Assembly: GCA_019244045.1 (NCBI GenBank)
Contig: JAFATF010000227.1
Coordinates: 1-53,145 of the forward strand
Length of the DNA stretch: 53,145 nucleotides
Direction of reading: 5' to 3'
Origin: Acidobacteriota bacterium
Lineage (GTDB): Bacteria > Acidobacteriota > Terriglobia > Terriglobales > Acidobacteriaceae
Under the pieces are notes generated by a model. That model did not search any database. It was not told where the DNA came from and was given only the letters and a program-made list of their open reading frames with translations. The translations under genes were made by a program, and so were the position numbers. Every line of letters begins with the position of its first letter. The first letter of the stretch is position 1. Below are positions 9,833-18,676 of the stretch, one piece after another.

Positions 9833-9941
9833 AATGCGCAGGGCTGAGCTGAGCTGATCGTTCCCCTACGCAGCTGAGGTCTGCCGAAGCATTGATTTTC
9901 CATCTCGAAACTTGTATTTTTGCATTCCCCGGTTAGCACCT

Positions 9942-10787
9942 ATGGCGTTCGATTACGATCCCGTTGCGCAGCTATTCCAGAGGTTAGAGCGGCAACTCAA
10001 CAAACTCTCCTCCAAGCCGCAGCCCAAGAACATCCACCAATTCCGAACCGCCGCCCGGCGCGTCGAGACCGTGTTGGGCGAGCTTCATTCGCTTTCCGAC
10101 CGACGGCAGCGCAAGCTCTTGAAGCTGGTCACCAAGCTTCGACGGCGCGCGGGTAAAGTTCGTGACCTCGACGTCGAGACTGCAGCTTTGCGCAGTCTCA
10201 GGGTCTCTGAGCAGCCCGGCCGCAAAACTCAAATTCTTGAAACCATGCTGGCGATGCGGGCCAAACATGAAAGGCGCTTGCTCGACTTGCTGGACAAGGA
10301 AACCGTCCGCGAGCTTCGACACCGGCTCAAGCGTGCCCACGAACGCTTCCCCGACACTCCTCACGATGCTATGGCTTTGACCCGCACCATGCTGGCCGCG
10401 TTTATGAGTAACGGCCATCCCACGAGCGAGAAATTGCTGCACCGTTATCGAATTGCAGGCAAAAAGATCCGCTACATCGCCGAGTTGGCCGCCGACCACA
10501 ACGACGCGCAATATACTATCGAGGAGCTCAAGCGAATGCAGGATGCGCTAGGCGAGTGGCACGACTGGCTGACCCTCGGCCAGAGAGTCGCGAAGTTGCT
10601 GCCTGAGAGCGTCAATTCCCCTTTGCGCGCGGCCATCAGCAACATCACGCGCGCCAAGTACCGGGATGCCGTACAGGCGGTTTCAACCGCTAAGGCCAAT
10701 CTGAACCGGTTCCCATCCGACATTCAAGTTGCGCCCCCGCAAAAGCCCAACATAGTTGCGCAGCGAGTGGCAAGAGCTGTGGCCTGA
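9942..10787 (+). CDS. CHAD domain protein (probable polyphosphate binder)
   Basis: CHAD proteins are alpha-helical, rich in basic and histidine residues, and bind inorganic polyphosphate; many are encoded beside ppk or ppx genes. This 281-residue protein (from ATG 9942; a TTG ten codons upstream is possible but has no clear ribosome-binding site) has the first CHAD motif NIHQFRTAARRVETVLGEL and the second-half motif LHRYRIAGKKIRYIAEL, with a conserved His and many Arg/Lys in each helical pair. There is no fused CYTH domain, signal peptide or membrane segment, so it is a stand-alone cytoplasmic CHAD protein. It is divergent from pstC across a 147-base gap that contains a PHO box, and lies in the same locus as ppx, ppk1 and sixA, which supports a polyphosphate role. 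Confidence 0.9.
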   Translation: MAFDYDPVAQLFQRLERQLNKLSSKPQPKNIHQFRTAARRVETVLGELHSLSDRRQRKLLKLVTKLRRRAGKVRDLDVETAALRSLRVSEQPGRKTQILETMLAMRAKHERRLLDLLDKETVRELRHRLKRAHERFPDTPHDAMALTRTMLAAFMSNGHPTSEKLLHRYRIAGKKIRYIAELAADHNDAQYTIEELKRMQDALGEWHDWLTLGQRVAKLLPESVNSPLRAAISNITRAKYRDAVQAVSTAKANLNRFPSDIQVAPPQKPNIVAQRVARAVA

Positions 10788-11084
10788 CTCCCGCCCATGA
10801 GATTCGCGACTGCGCCCACGTCCTTGCCTGAGGCGCTACTGAAGTCATCTGTGTACGAAACGAGTGCCAGCGCTTACGTCCTGGCCGCCGGCTGCACGCT
10901 TCGAGCTGTTTACATGAGTGCCAGTGTTGCCGAAGCAGAAACACCGTTGCGCACTCACTCGAGCGACTAGCGTCGGTCTCTTGTCTGACGCTTTCGTGCC
11001 TGTCGCTTCTGGATTTTTCCTATCGAGGTCGTGTCCTAGACCTTGAATTCGGCTCTTTCGCTGGCAGCCACAAGGAGAAATGAC

Positions 11085-12218
11085 ATGGCAGGATTCGCCC
11101 GCTTTGTCCTCTTGTTCATTCTCAGTATTGGACTGAGCGCTTGGGCGCAGAGGCCGCATTGGTCGGAGGCGGAAGCCAATCGCTGGTATAACCATCAACC
11201 GTGGCTGGTGGGCAGCAATTTCATTCCCGCCGACGCGATCAATCAGCTGGAGATGTGGGAGGCAGCCAGCTTCGATGCCCGGGAGATCGATAAGGAACTG
11301 GGCTGGGCAGAAGGCTTGGGCATGAATACCATGCGCGTATTTCTCCACGATCTGCCGTGGCAGCAGGACGCCGTGGGTTTTACTCATCGGATCGATGTTT
11401 TCCTTTCCATTGCGCACAAACATCAGATTCGCCCAGTTCTCGTTCTCTTCGATTCCTGCTGGGACCCGTATCCTACATCGGGCGTTCAGCACCCGCCGAT
11501 TCCCGGCGTTCACAATTCCGGCTGGGTACAGAGCCCAGGCGCTAATGCGCTCACTCATGCTTCGCAATACCCTCGTCTCAAGCAGTACGTGACGGGAGTT
11601 ATAGGCGCATTTGTCAACGATCCACGTATCCTTGCCTGGGATCTCTGGAATGAGCCGGACAATATCAATGGCGGTTCCTACGAAAAAATTGAGCCCGGGA
11701 ACAAGATTGAACTTGTCGACCGGCTCCTCCCCCAGGTATTCAAATGGGCGCGCAGCGTAAATCCATCCCAACCGCTAACCAGTGCGGTCTGGAAAGGCAA
11801 CTGGTCGTCTGGCGATAAACTGAATGCTACCGAGCGCATCCAGTTGGACGAGTCGGACATCATCTCGTTCCACAACTACTCATGGCCGGAAGACTTTAGG
11901 GAGCACATCGCATGGCTCACACACTATCATCGGCCGTTGGTGTGCAGCGAATATATGGCGCGACCACTCGGCAGCACGTTCGACGCCATTCTTCCCATCG
12001 CCTTCAAAGAAAGAGTAGCCGCGATCAATTGGGGATTTGTAGCCGGCAAGAGTCAAACCTATCTTCCCTGGGATTCATGGCAGCGACCCTACGTACTTAT
12101 ATCTCCACCCGTCTGGTTCCACGACATCTACAGCTCTGACGGAACGCCCTATCGCAAGTTTGAGGTGGAGCTCGTGCGGCAACTGACTCGTGCAGCCCTG
12201 CCTTCAACTGTTCAGTAA
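11085..12218 (+). CDS. Secreted GH5-like glycoside hydrolase
   Basis: Probable exported beta-glycosidase of the clan-A (GH5-like) TIM-barrel type. The ATG at 11085 follows AGGAG with about nine bases between; an upstream in-frame start at 11043 lacks such a site. Residues 1-21 form a signal peptide ending AWA before Gln22. The catalytic acid/base is Glu190 in AWDLWNEPDN and the nucleophile is Glu289 in PLVCSEYMARP, at the ends of strands 4 and 7 as expected; MRVFLHDLPW and SFHNYSW are barrel strand ends. The 377-residue length suits a single catalytic domain. Substrate (mannan, cellulose or a beta-glucan) cannot be told from the sequence. It sits between the CHAD and ppx genes with no obvious functional link to phosphate. 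Confidence 0.87.
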   Translation: MAGFARFVLLFILSIGLSAWAQRPHWSEAEANRWYNHQPWLVGSNFIPADAINQLEMWEAASFDAREIDKELGWAEGLGMNTMRVFLHDLPWQQDAVGFTHRIDVFLSIAHKHQIRPVLVLFDSCWDPYPTSGVQHPPIPGVHNSGWVQSPGANALTHASQYPRLKQYVTGVIGAFVNDPRILAWDLWNEPDNINGGSYEKIEPGNKIELVDRLLPQVFKWARSVNPSQPLTSAVWKGNWSSGDKLNATERIQLDESDIISFHNYSWPEDFREHIAWLTHYHRPLVCSEYMARPLGSTFDAILPIAFKERVAAINWGFVAGKSQTYLPWDSWQRPYVLISPPVWFHDIYSSDGTPYRKFEVELVRQLTRAALPSTVQ

Positions 12219-12645
12219 TTTGCTGGCTCGACCATGCCAGGTAGTAGCGGTGCTTCATCAAAAGGGGCAGCTGATTGAGAGACGTGCCTGGCGACCAGGA
12301 TAGTCACCGACGTCCTGTCCTCAAGGTAGCAAAGAACGAAGCGGCAGTCCGTCAGCCCTCAGAGCAGGTTCTTCAAAGTTAGTAAGCATCAATCCCTAGT
12401 TGGTAGCCAAGCCTCGACTTCATGGATCGGAGCCCTACGATTACGAGCGCCTGCGATCGGACTAGGCGATCTTCACGGACGTCTGCCTGCACCTTTGCAA
12501 CTGATGGTCATGGCGGAGCGCCTTAGACCTCAGCACCCCATTCAGCCACACGCCCTTTCCCGCATCGTGGAAAACAGATCCCGCCCGGGCGAAGACATGG
12601 CGAGCACGGCCACACCCAGCGATCGCCTGCGCAGGCGGGGGCGCA
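12219..12645. other. Intergenic region between the glycosidase and ppx genes
   Basis: I see no supportable gene, RNA or repeat here; short open frames on both strands have no recognisable motif. The right edge runs into the candidate ppx promoter. Confidence 0.5.
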
Positions 12646-12673
12646 TTGGACTGATTTCGCAACCTGCTAGACT
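12646..12673 (+). promoter_or_regulatory. Candidate promoter of ppx/gppA
   Basis: TTGGAC (12646-12651) and TAGACT (12668-12673) are 16 bases apart, and the -10 is preceded by TGC, giving an extended -10 (TGCTAGACT). The expected leader of about 27 bases contains GAAGAAGGG upstream of the ATG at 12707. Confidence 0.45.
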
Positions 12674-12706
12674 GGCCAGCGCGGGGAAGAAGGGCTCTCT
12701 TGCTCC

Positions 12707-14227
12707 ATGCCGCTATTTGCCGCGGTCGACATTGGGTCGAATTCGGTTCGCTTGAAGATTGCACGCCTCAGCGGCCGCCGCTTTCACGCTCTTCATGAAG
12801 ACCGCGAAGTCACGCGCTTGGGCGAATCGGTATTCCGCACCGGTTTCTTGTCGCCTGAAACCATGGCCGGCACCATTAAAGTCCTGCGCCGCTTTCACCG
12901 TGCTTGCCAGCGCCTAGGTACCGATTCGGTGCGCGTGGTGGCGACCAGCGCACTGCGCGATGCGCGCAATTCGCATGCATTTCTCGAGTGGGTGAGGTCT
13001 GCCACCGGTTGGACGGTCGAAATAATCTCCGGCCTCGAAGAGGCCCGTCTTATACACTTGGGACTTGTCTCTTCCCTCAAGGTGGGCAGGGCCCCCGTCC
13101 TAATGATCGATCTCGGGGGGGGCAGTTGCGAACTGACCATCTCTGTAGTTGGCCATATCCGCGAAACCGTCAGCTTGCCTCTCGGCGCAGTACGCCTGAC
13201 CAACGATTTTCTGCATCACGACCCGGCGCGCAAGGCGGAACTGGAGAGCCTGCGCGGCTTCATTGCGCGCGAACTTCGCCGCGTTTCCTCACGCATTATA
13301 AAGTTACGCGTGGCCACCGTCATTGCTACATCGGGAACGGCAGCTTCCCTGGCCGCGGTATGCCAAGTGCTCTCCAAGAATGAAGCCAGCAGCGTGACCC
13401 GGCCGCAGATGAGGCGCATCGCCAAGCTCATCGCGAGATCTAATCTCGAACAACGCCGGCGCATGAATGGCATCGGTCCGCGCCGTGCCGAAATCATTGT
13501 AGCCGGGGCTATTGTTTACTCCGAGCTTCTTGAGCAGTGCCATTTGCGTGGGTTTCGCTATTCCCCGCTCGGTTTGCGGGATGGCTTGCTGGCGCAAATG
13601 GCTGCCGAACACGATCGCGGAACCCGCTCCGGCCGGCAAATCGAGTCGGAGCGCTGGGATTCCTTGCAAGCCGCCCTGGCACACTACCGCGTCGATGCTC
13701 ATCATGCATTGCAGGTACGCGAATCAGCGATGACGCTTTTCGATGGTTTGAAAGTCGTGCATAGCCTGCCAGCCGAATATCGCGAATGGCTCTCGGCAGC
13801 GGCCATGCTGTATGAAGTCGGGGATTACGTAAATCGCAGCGGCCGTCACCGCCACACCTACTACATCATCTCTCACTCGGAGATCCTCGGCTACACTCCC
13901 GAACAGAGGCGAACCATCGCGGCCATAGCACGTTATCTGGGGAAATCCCGGCCCAGCCCCAGCGATGCCGCTATTAAGGCCTTACTGCCCCAGCATCGCC
14001 AGCACGTCCCCAAAGCTTCCGAGCTTCTGCGGCTGGCGCGTGCCTTGAACTTGGGCCGCACGCACTCGCTTCGCGACTTGCGCGTCCGCATGCGCAATGC
14101 CGAGGTGCAGATTTTGCTTTATCCCGCCCGTGGAGGCGGTATCGAACTGGAATTATGGGCCCTTGAAAAGGAGAAGAATTATTTCCGGGAACTCTTCGGG
14201 CGCACCCTTTCGCCTATGCGCGTATAG
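12707..14227 (+). CDS. ppx: Exopolyphosphatase / pppGpp phosphohydrolase (Ppx/GppA)
   Basis: Removes terminal phosphate from polyphosphate or from pppGpp, in the cytoplasm. The 506-residue protein has the sugar kinase/Hsp70-type fold: phosphate 1 motif AAVDIGSNSVRLKI (residues 5-18), the RVVATSALRDARN block, the catalytic ISGLEEARLI segment, phosphate 2 motif LMIDLGGGSCELTI and adenosine-side motif VIATSGTAASLAA. The C-terminal third (from about 310) is an HD-type helical domain with HHALQVRESAMTLFDGL and RHRHTYYIISHSEILG. The total length matches two-domain Ppx/GppA. Whether polyphosphate or pppGpp is preferred is not visible, but pst, ppk1 and CHAD neighbours favour polyphosphate. Confidence 0.93.
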   Translation: MPLFAAVDIGSNSVRLKIARLSGRRFHALHEDREVTRLGESVFRTGFLSPETMAGTIKVLRRFHRACQRLGTDSVRVVATSALRDARNSHAFLEWVRSATGWTVEIISGLEEARLIHLGLVSSLKVGRAPVLMIDLGGGSCELTISVVGHIRETVSLPLGAVRLTNDFLHHDPARKAELESLRGFIARELRRVSSRIIKLRVATVIATSGTAASLAAVCQVLSKNEASSVTRPQMRRIAKLIARSNLEQRRRMNGIGPRRAEIIVAGAIVYSELLEQCHLRGFRYSPLGLRDGLLAQMAAEHDRGTRSGRQIESERWDSLQAALAHYRVDAHHALQVRESAMTLFDGLKVVHSLPAEYREWLSAAAMLYEVGDYVNRSGRHRHTYYIISHSEILGYTPEQRRTIAAIARYLGKSRPSPSDAAIKALLPQHRQHVPKASELLRLARALNLGRTHSLRDLRVRMRNAEVQILLYPARGGGIELELWALEKEKNYFRELFGRTLSPMRV

Positions 14228-14679
14228 CACCTCTGCAAGCTTCAGCTTAAACCACGCCTCGGCCCTCGCGCACACCATAGCCGTTGATTTGGTTCTGCGT
14301 AGCGGTAATGCCAGCACGTCGTTTGAGGAGCATGGAAGCGACACGATCGAAGATTGCACCGTATTCGCCAGCCAGGTGCTTGACCTCCCAGGGATAGCCA
14401 TGCGGAGAACCTTTTGAAGGCCGCGCCAAGCAGATTGTAGTCGGGCTTACGCTGCGCAATTGAAGCGTGGTAGTTCGGAATCGATCTTGAGACCGGCCGT
14501 CGTACTCATCACGGAAAACCGAGGGCAAGGTGCTCGAAGGTTCTGAGATTCGCGGTGCACGACTTACTGGCATGCTGGTGCGAGCGATTTATAGAGTGGG
14601 AGTGGCTGCGGTCTGGCTTTTCAACAGCTTGGTTCGGCCACTCCCCCATGGGCTGCATCGCTAGGCGCAAGTTTTCGAT
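14228..14679. other. Intergenic region between convergent ppx and sixA
   Basis: A 452-base stretch between two convergent genes. A 108-codon minus-strand frame (14247-14573) exists but has no recognisable motif, and its start has no ribosome-binding site. I see no clear terminator hairpin. Confidence 0.45.
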
Positions 14680-15186
14680 TCAGGCTTTGCGCAGGCTTGC
14701 GTAAATGATGCGCACGAACTTTGGGGTTATGCACCACTCCAGTACACCCCGTTGGCGGCTGACTTCGACACGTGCCACTGCGCCCTTCTTCAAATTGACT
14801 GCGCCCTTGCCGGCATCCCCGGAGATCGTGCGACTAAGAAATTCGCTGAGATTGGGATTGTGACCGACCACCATAACGGCTTCGTAGCGATCGTACTTAT
14901 GCAATAGTTTGTGAAAATCGGCAATCGTCGCTGCGGGCCGCAGGCCGTCCTCAATCTGCATCTTGCCTTCGTATCCGATCTCATTGGCTACCAAGGAAGC
15001 GGTCTGTGCAGCGCGTTTCAGAGGGCTGGTGATAACCATATCGACCTGGGTGTCGAAGGCCGCCAGGGCCCGGCCGACATATCCGCATTGCTCGATGCCG
15101 CTCTTGTCGAGCGCGCGTTTTTCGTCCTTACGCGGGTCCGTAAGGTGCTCTCCGGCGCTGGCGTGACGCAAAAAATAAACGATCAT
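14680..15186 (-). CDS. sixA: Phosphohistidine phosphatase SixA
   Basis: Small cytoplasmic member of the histidine phosphatase (RHG) superfamily that removes phosphate from phosphohistidine in proteins. The 168-residue protein begins with VYFLRHASAGE, where His8 is the nucleophile of the RHG motif; the ITSPLKRAAQTA block supplies the second conserved Arg, and VMVVGHNPNLSEFL the second catalytic His. Length is typical for SixA, too short for a phosphoglycerate mutase. It begins 18 bases after the ppk1 stop and is probably co-transcribed with it. Since PPK1 works through a phosphohistidine intermediate, PPK1 itself is an attractive target, but that is inference. Confidence 0.92.
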   Translation of the reverse strand: MIVYFLRHASAGEHLTDPRKDEKRALDKSGIEQCGYVGRALAAFDTQVDMVITSPLKRAAQTASLVANEIGYEGKMQIEDGLRPAATIADFHKLLHKYDRYEAVMVVGHNPNLSEFLSRTISGDAGKGAVNLKKGAVARVEVSRQRGVLEWCITPKFVRIIYASLRKA

Positions 15187-15204
15187 GGCTGGTCATCTTT
15201 CTTT

Positions 15205-17355
15205 TTACAGGCGAAGTTTCTGTCTCCGGCCTGGGCTAGGTTCGGCGGCATGCGGAATGTCAGCAAGACTGGCTTTACCCTCGGCCAGAGCGATCAGAAA
15301 CTCCTGCGCGTTAAAGCCTCGCAATTTCGCTCTGCGCCGGCCGGCGTTCATTTGTGCGACGCCCACGTAGGAACCATCTGGTTGCAATCGCCGCGCCTTG
15401 ACATTGTCGGCAAGATAGACTTCCAGAATCTCCCGCCGAATACGCTCCCGCAGCAAAGTGTCCTGCACCGGCGTCAGAACTTCCACCCGTTCATAAAGGT
15501 TACGGGGCATCCAGTCGGCACTACCGGTGTAGATCTCCTCGTCCCCCGCGTTCTGGAAATAAAAAATTCGGCTGTGCTCGAGGAATCGCCCCACAACGCT
15601 GCGCACCCGGATGCGATCACTCACTCCTCGTACTCCCGGCCGCAACGCACAGATCCCGCGCACTATCAAATCAATCTCCACCCCCGCCTGCGACGCCCGG
15701 TAGAGCGCCAGGATGAGGTTGCGGTCGAGCAAGGCATTCATCTTGGCAATGATGCGCCCCGGTCGGCCCTGCCGCGCGTGCTCGGCTTCTCGGGCAATTA
15801 GGCTGAGGCACTGCTCGGCTAAATCCACAGGGGAAACCAGCAAGGGGCCGTAGTTTGGGTGTTCAGCGTAGGCGGTCAGGAAACTGAATACGTCGTGAGC
15901 CGCATCGGTAACGTCGGGGTCGGCCGTGAGCAGGCTCAGGTCGGTGTAGATGCGCGCCGTGGTGGAGTTATAGTTTCCGGTGCCGATGTGGCAATAACGC
16001 CGGGTCACGCCGTCGGGATCGCGCCGCACCAGCAAAGAAAGCTTGCAGTGCGTCTTCAGTCCCACCAATCCATGAAAAACCTGAACCCCCGCATCCTCGA
16101 GGTCGCGCGCCCAGCCGATGTTGGAGGCCTCGTCAAAGCGTGCCTTTAGTTCGACGACCGCAGTTACCTCTTTTCTTTCCGCCGCCGATATTAGTGCCGG
16201 CACAATAAGCGAGTGTTCACTGGTGCGATATAACGTTTGTTTCATTGAAAGCACACGCGGATCTGCGGCCGCGCTTTCAATGAACGAGACCACCGCATCG
16301 TAGGAATCAAAGGGATGATGCAACAGAATGTCGTGCCGCCGCAGCTCCTCAAACAAGTCCTGCGACTTTGCGGTGAGCCGGAGCTCGCGGGGCACGAAGC
16401 TTTTGTACTTCAACTCCGCGTGCCCGACTTGCTCATAGATGTTAAACAGGCGTGACAAGTTTACCGGTCCTTGCGTGGGGAATACCTGCCACGATTCCAG
16501 TGCAAAGTTGGTTCTCAGCCGCTCGATAATTTCAGGATCTGCATCGGACTCAATTTCCATTCGCACCGCATCGCCCTTGCGGCGGTTATGCAGTTCGGTG
16601 CGCACAGACTCGAGCAGATTTCGCGATTCTTCTTCCTGAAGATAAAGATTGCTGTTGCGCGTTACTCGGAAGGCGGCGGCCGAAACAATATCATAGCCCT
16701 TGTACATGCGGGCCGCATGAAAGGCGACCAAGTCGGCAAGGAAAATAAAATCGTCGGTACCCTCTGACGGCAGACGTACGAGCCGAGGCAGCGCCCGCGG
16801 CACTGTGACCACCCCGGTGTAGGTCATCGAAGCGCGCCGTCTGCGGCGCAGCAGAAAGGCCAGGCACAGGGCCTTGTTGATGACGCGCGGAAATGGATGC
16901 GCCGGATCGACGGTGATCGGGGTCAGAAGCGGATCAAGCTCCTTCTCACAGTACTCTTCGATGAACGAGCGACCCCGCGAGTCGAGTTCCGCCAGTGAGA
17001 GTACTCGGATCCCCCGTTCGGACATCTCCGGCCGCAATTGCTCATTCCAGCAGCGATACTGGTCACCGACCAGTTCGTGTGTGAAGCGGGCGATTACGTC
17101 GCGCTCTTCGGTCAGCGTAAGCCCGTCCGGACCAGCCTCGTTGTAGCCGTCCTCGATCTGTTGCAACAAGCCCGCCAGCCGAACCTCAAAGAATTCATCG
17201 AGGTTGCTAGCGGTAATCGACAGAAATTTGAGGCGTTCGAGGAGAGGATTGTTCCGATCCTGGGCCTCTTCGAGCACACGCCGGTTGAATTCGAGCCAAG
17301 AAGATTCGCGATTGATAAAGTATTCCGGGCGATCCAGAGAGATGCGCGCCACCAT
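15205..17355 (-). CDS. ppk1: Polyphosphate kinase 1
   Basis: Makes polyphosphate from ATP, reversibly, at the inner face of the membrane or in the cytoplasm. From ATG 17355 the protein is 716 residues, the usual length; the frame stays open to 17433 but those 26 codons do not resemble the family start. The N domain opens with FINRESSWLEFNRRVLEEA, then the head domain, and the two phospholipase D-like C domains hold His436 (GLKTHCK) and His456 (YCHIGTGNYN), which correspond to the catalytic His435 and His454 of Escherichia coli PPK; the first of these is the residue that becomes phosphorylated. The later block ENAGDEEIYTGSADWMPRNL is also present in part. It lies between pstS and sixA on the same strand, in a likely phosphate-responsive unit. 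Confidence 0.97.
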   Translation of the reverse strand: MVARISLDRPEYFINRESSWLEFNRRVLEEAQDRNNPLLERLKFLSITASNLDEFFEVRLAGLLQQIEDGYNEAGPDGLTLTEERDVIARFTHELVGDQYRCWNEQLRPEMSERGIRVLSLAELDSRGRSFIEEYCEKELDPLLTPITVDPAHPFPRVINKALCLAFLLRRRRRASMTYTGVVTVPRALPRLVRLPSEGTDDFIFLADLVAFHAARMYKGYDIVSAAAFRVTRNSNLYLQEEESRNLLESVRTELHNRRKGDAVRMEIESDADPEIIERLRTNFALESWQVFPTQGPVNLSRLFNIYEQVGHAELKYKSFVPRELRLTAKSQDLFEELRRHDILLHHPFDSYDAVVSFIESAAADPRVLSMKQTLYRTSEHSLIVPALISAAERKEVTAVVELKARFDEASNIGWARDLEDAGVQVFHGLVGLKTHCKLSLLVRRDPDGVTRRYCHIGTGNYNSTTARIYTDLSLLTADPDVTDAAHDVFSFLTAYAEHPNYGPLLVSPVDLAEQCLSLIAREAEHARQGRPGRIIAKMNALLDRNLILALYRASQAGVEIDLIVRGICALRPGVRGVSDRIRVRSVVGRFLEHSRIFYFQNAGDEEIYTGSADWMPRNLYERVEVLTPVQDTLLRERIRREILEVYLADNVKARRLQPDGSYVGVAQMNAGRRRAKLRGFNAQEFLIALAEGKASLADIPHAAEPSPGRRQKLRL

Positions 17356-17496
17356 AGTCAGCTCGCGCTCAAGTATAGAACAGGCGTTCAGGGAGCGCTT
17401 CCGACAAGTGCCGGTGGAGGTTAAGTCCGCCACTTCAAAGAAATGCGTGATGATCCTTCTATCACTACATCATCGTTTGCATAAACTTTAGCGACG

Positions 17497-18498
17497 TCAG
17501 CGCAGCTGCTTGAGGGCTTGCCTGACCTTGAGAGCTACACTCTGTGGCAGGGGCGCATAATCCAATTGGCTTGTCTCCTTTTCACCTTCATCCAGCATCC
17601 AGGTAAGGAAATCCAGCAAGATCTTGCCTTTCGTCTTGTCTTTCGACTCTGTCGGAATCAGTAACCAGGTGAAGCTAGAAATCGGGTAAGCATCTGTTCC
17701 ACCGGCATTGGTAATCGAGACGCGAAAATCCGCTGGCATGTTTTTCGCCGAGGCTGCCGCAGCGGTGGCGCCTTCGAGGCTTCCCTTCAGCCAATTCCCA
17801 GCGGCATTTCTTACCATTCCATACGGAATCCTGTTTTGCACGGCGTAGATGAGTTCTACATAGCCGAAAGCGCCTTGCATCTGCCGGATCATGCCGGCCA
17901 CGCCTTCATTGCCCTTGGCGCCTAATCCCATGGGCCATTTCACCGACGTGCCCTTGCCCACACGGCTCTTCCATTCCGAGCTCACTTTGGACAGGTAGTC
18001 GGTAAAAATGTAGTTGGTACCGCTGCCATCGGAGCGATGCACAACGATAATAGGTCTGTCGGGCAAGGTGAGGTTGGGATTGTCCTTGGCAATCGATCTG
18101 TCATTCCAGTTGGAAATCTTGCCCAGGCAGATATCGGCGATTACCTCGGGTGAGAACTTCACCTCTTCTGACACTCCGGGGACGTTATAGGCGGGAACAA
18201 CCGCTCCTAAGACGGTCGGAACATGCAGGATCTTAACTTTTGCCTGAGCGAGCTGCTCGTCCGTCATCGGGCTGTCACTGGCGCCGAAGTCCACCGTCCC
18301 CGCTAAGACCTGCCGGATGCCTCCGCCGCTGCCGATCGCTTGATAGTTGATCTGTACCTCCGGATGAAGCTTGTGATAATCGCTGAACCATTTCGAGTAC
18401 ATAGGATTGGGGAAGGTCGCGCCCGCTCCATTCAATGCTGTCTGGCCTACCACCGAAATTGCTAGTGCAAGCGAGAGAAATACCAGGCGTCGAATCAA
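17497..18498 (-). CDS. pstS: Phosphate ABC transporter substrate-binding protein PstS
   Basis: Periplasmic phosphate-binding protein that feeds PstCA. I place the start at TTG 18498: it has GAGGAG six bases upstream and opens directly into a signal peptide (IRRLVFLSLALAISVVGQ). The longer frame to GTG 18540 would begin upstream of the predicted -10 element, so it is probably not transcribed. The mature protein (about 310 residues) starts with LNGAGATFPNPMYSKW, the PstS hallmark, and has the phosphate-loop residues IGSGGGIRQ, DFGASDSPM and VHRSDGSGTNYIFTDYL. C-terminal ISSFTWLLIP and the remainder fit the family. It is separated from pstCAB by 7.7 kb and heads a pstS-ppk1-sixA unit with a 141-base gap before ppk1. 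Confidence 0.95.
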   Translation of the reverse strand: MIRRLVFLSLALAISVVGQTALNGAGATFPNPMYSKWFSDYHKLHPEVQINYQAIGSGGGIRQVLAGTVDFGASDSPMTDEQLAQAKVKILHVPTVLGAVVPAYNVPGVSEEVKFSPEVIADICLGKISNWNDRSIAKDNPNLTLPDRPIIVVHRSDGSGTNYIFTDYLSKVSSEWKSRVGKGTSVKWPMGLGAKGNEGVAGMIRQMQGAFGYVELIYAVQNRIPYGMVRNAAGNWLKGSLEGATAAAASAKNMPADFRVSITNAGGTDAYPISSFTWLLIPTESKDKTKGKILLDFLTWMLDEGEKETSQLDYAPLPQSVALKVRQALKQLR

Positions 18499-18526
18499 AC
18501 AAGTCTCCTCTCGAAGTCTGTCCCGA

Positions 18527-18569
18527 GTTGTAGCCGCCACCCATTAAAGGACTGTTACAAACAGATAAA
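18527..18569 (-). promoter_or_regulatory. PHO box and -10 element upstream of pstS
   Basis: On the minus strand three hexamers lie at an exact 11-base period: TTTATC (18569-18564), GTAACA (18558-18553) and TTAATG (18547-18542). The central one is identical to a hexamer in the pstC box. TACAAC (18532-18527) follows nine bases later, the same spacing as at pstC. Transcription would start near 18520, giving a leader of about 20 bases with GAGGAG before TTG 18498. The outer hexamers are imperfect. Confidence 0.5.
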
Positions 18570-18676
18570 TTTACCGTGAACGAACTTGCCGGATGGCCAG
18601 CAGCAGCTCCGGATTGCCGGTTAGGGGATGGGGTGAAGCCCTCCCGATCGAAAGCTAATACTCGCTTGGGCTCATT

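Noticed and set aside
10845-11771. 308-codon minus-strand frame opposite the glycosidase gene
   Set aside because: No family motif, and it overlaps a gene with signal peptide and both catalytic glutamates on the plus strand; a mirror of GC-biased coding sequence.
14247-14573. 108-codon minus-strand frame between ppx and sixA
   Set aside because: No motif, no ribosome-binding site and atypical composition.
18499-18540. 14-codon N-terminal extension of PstS from GTG 18540
   Set aside because: It precedes and contains the predicted -10 element; TTG 18498 has a well-spaced GAGGAG and opens directly into the signal peptide.
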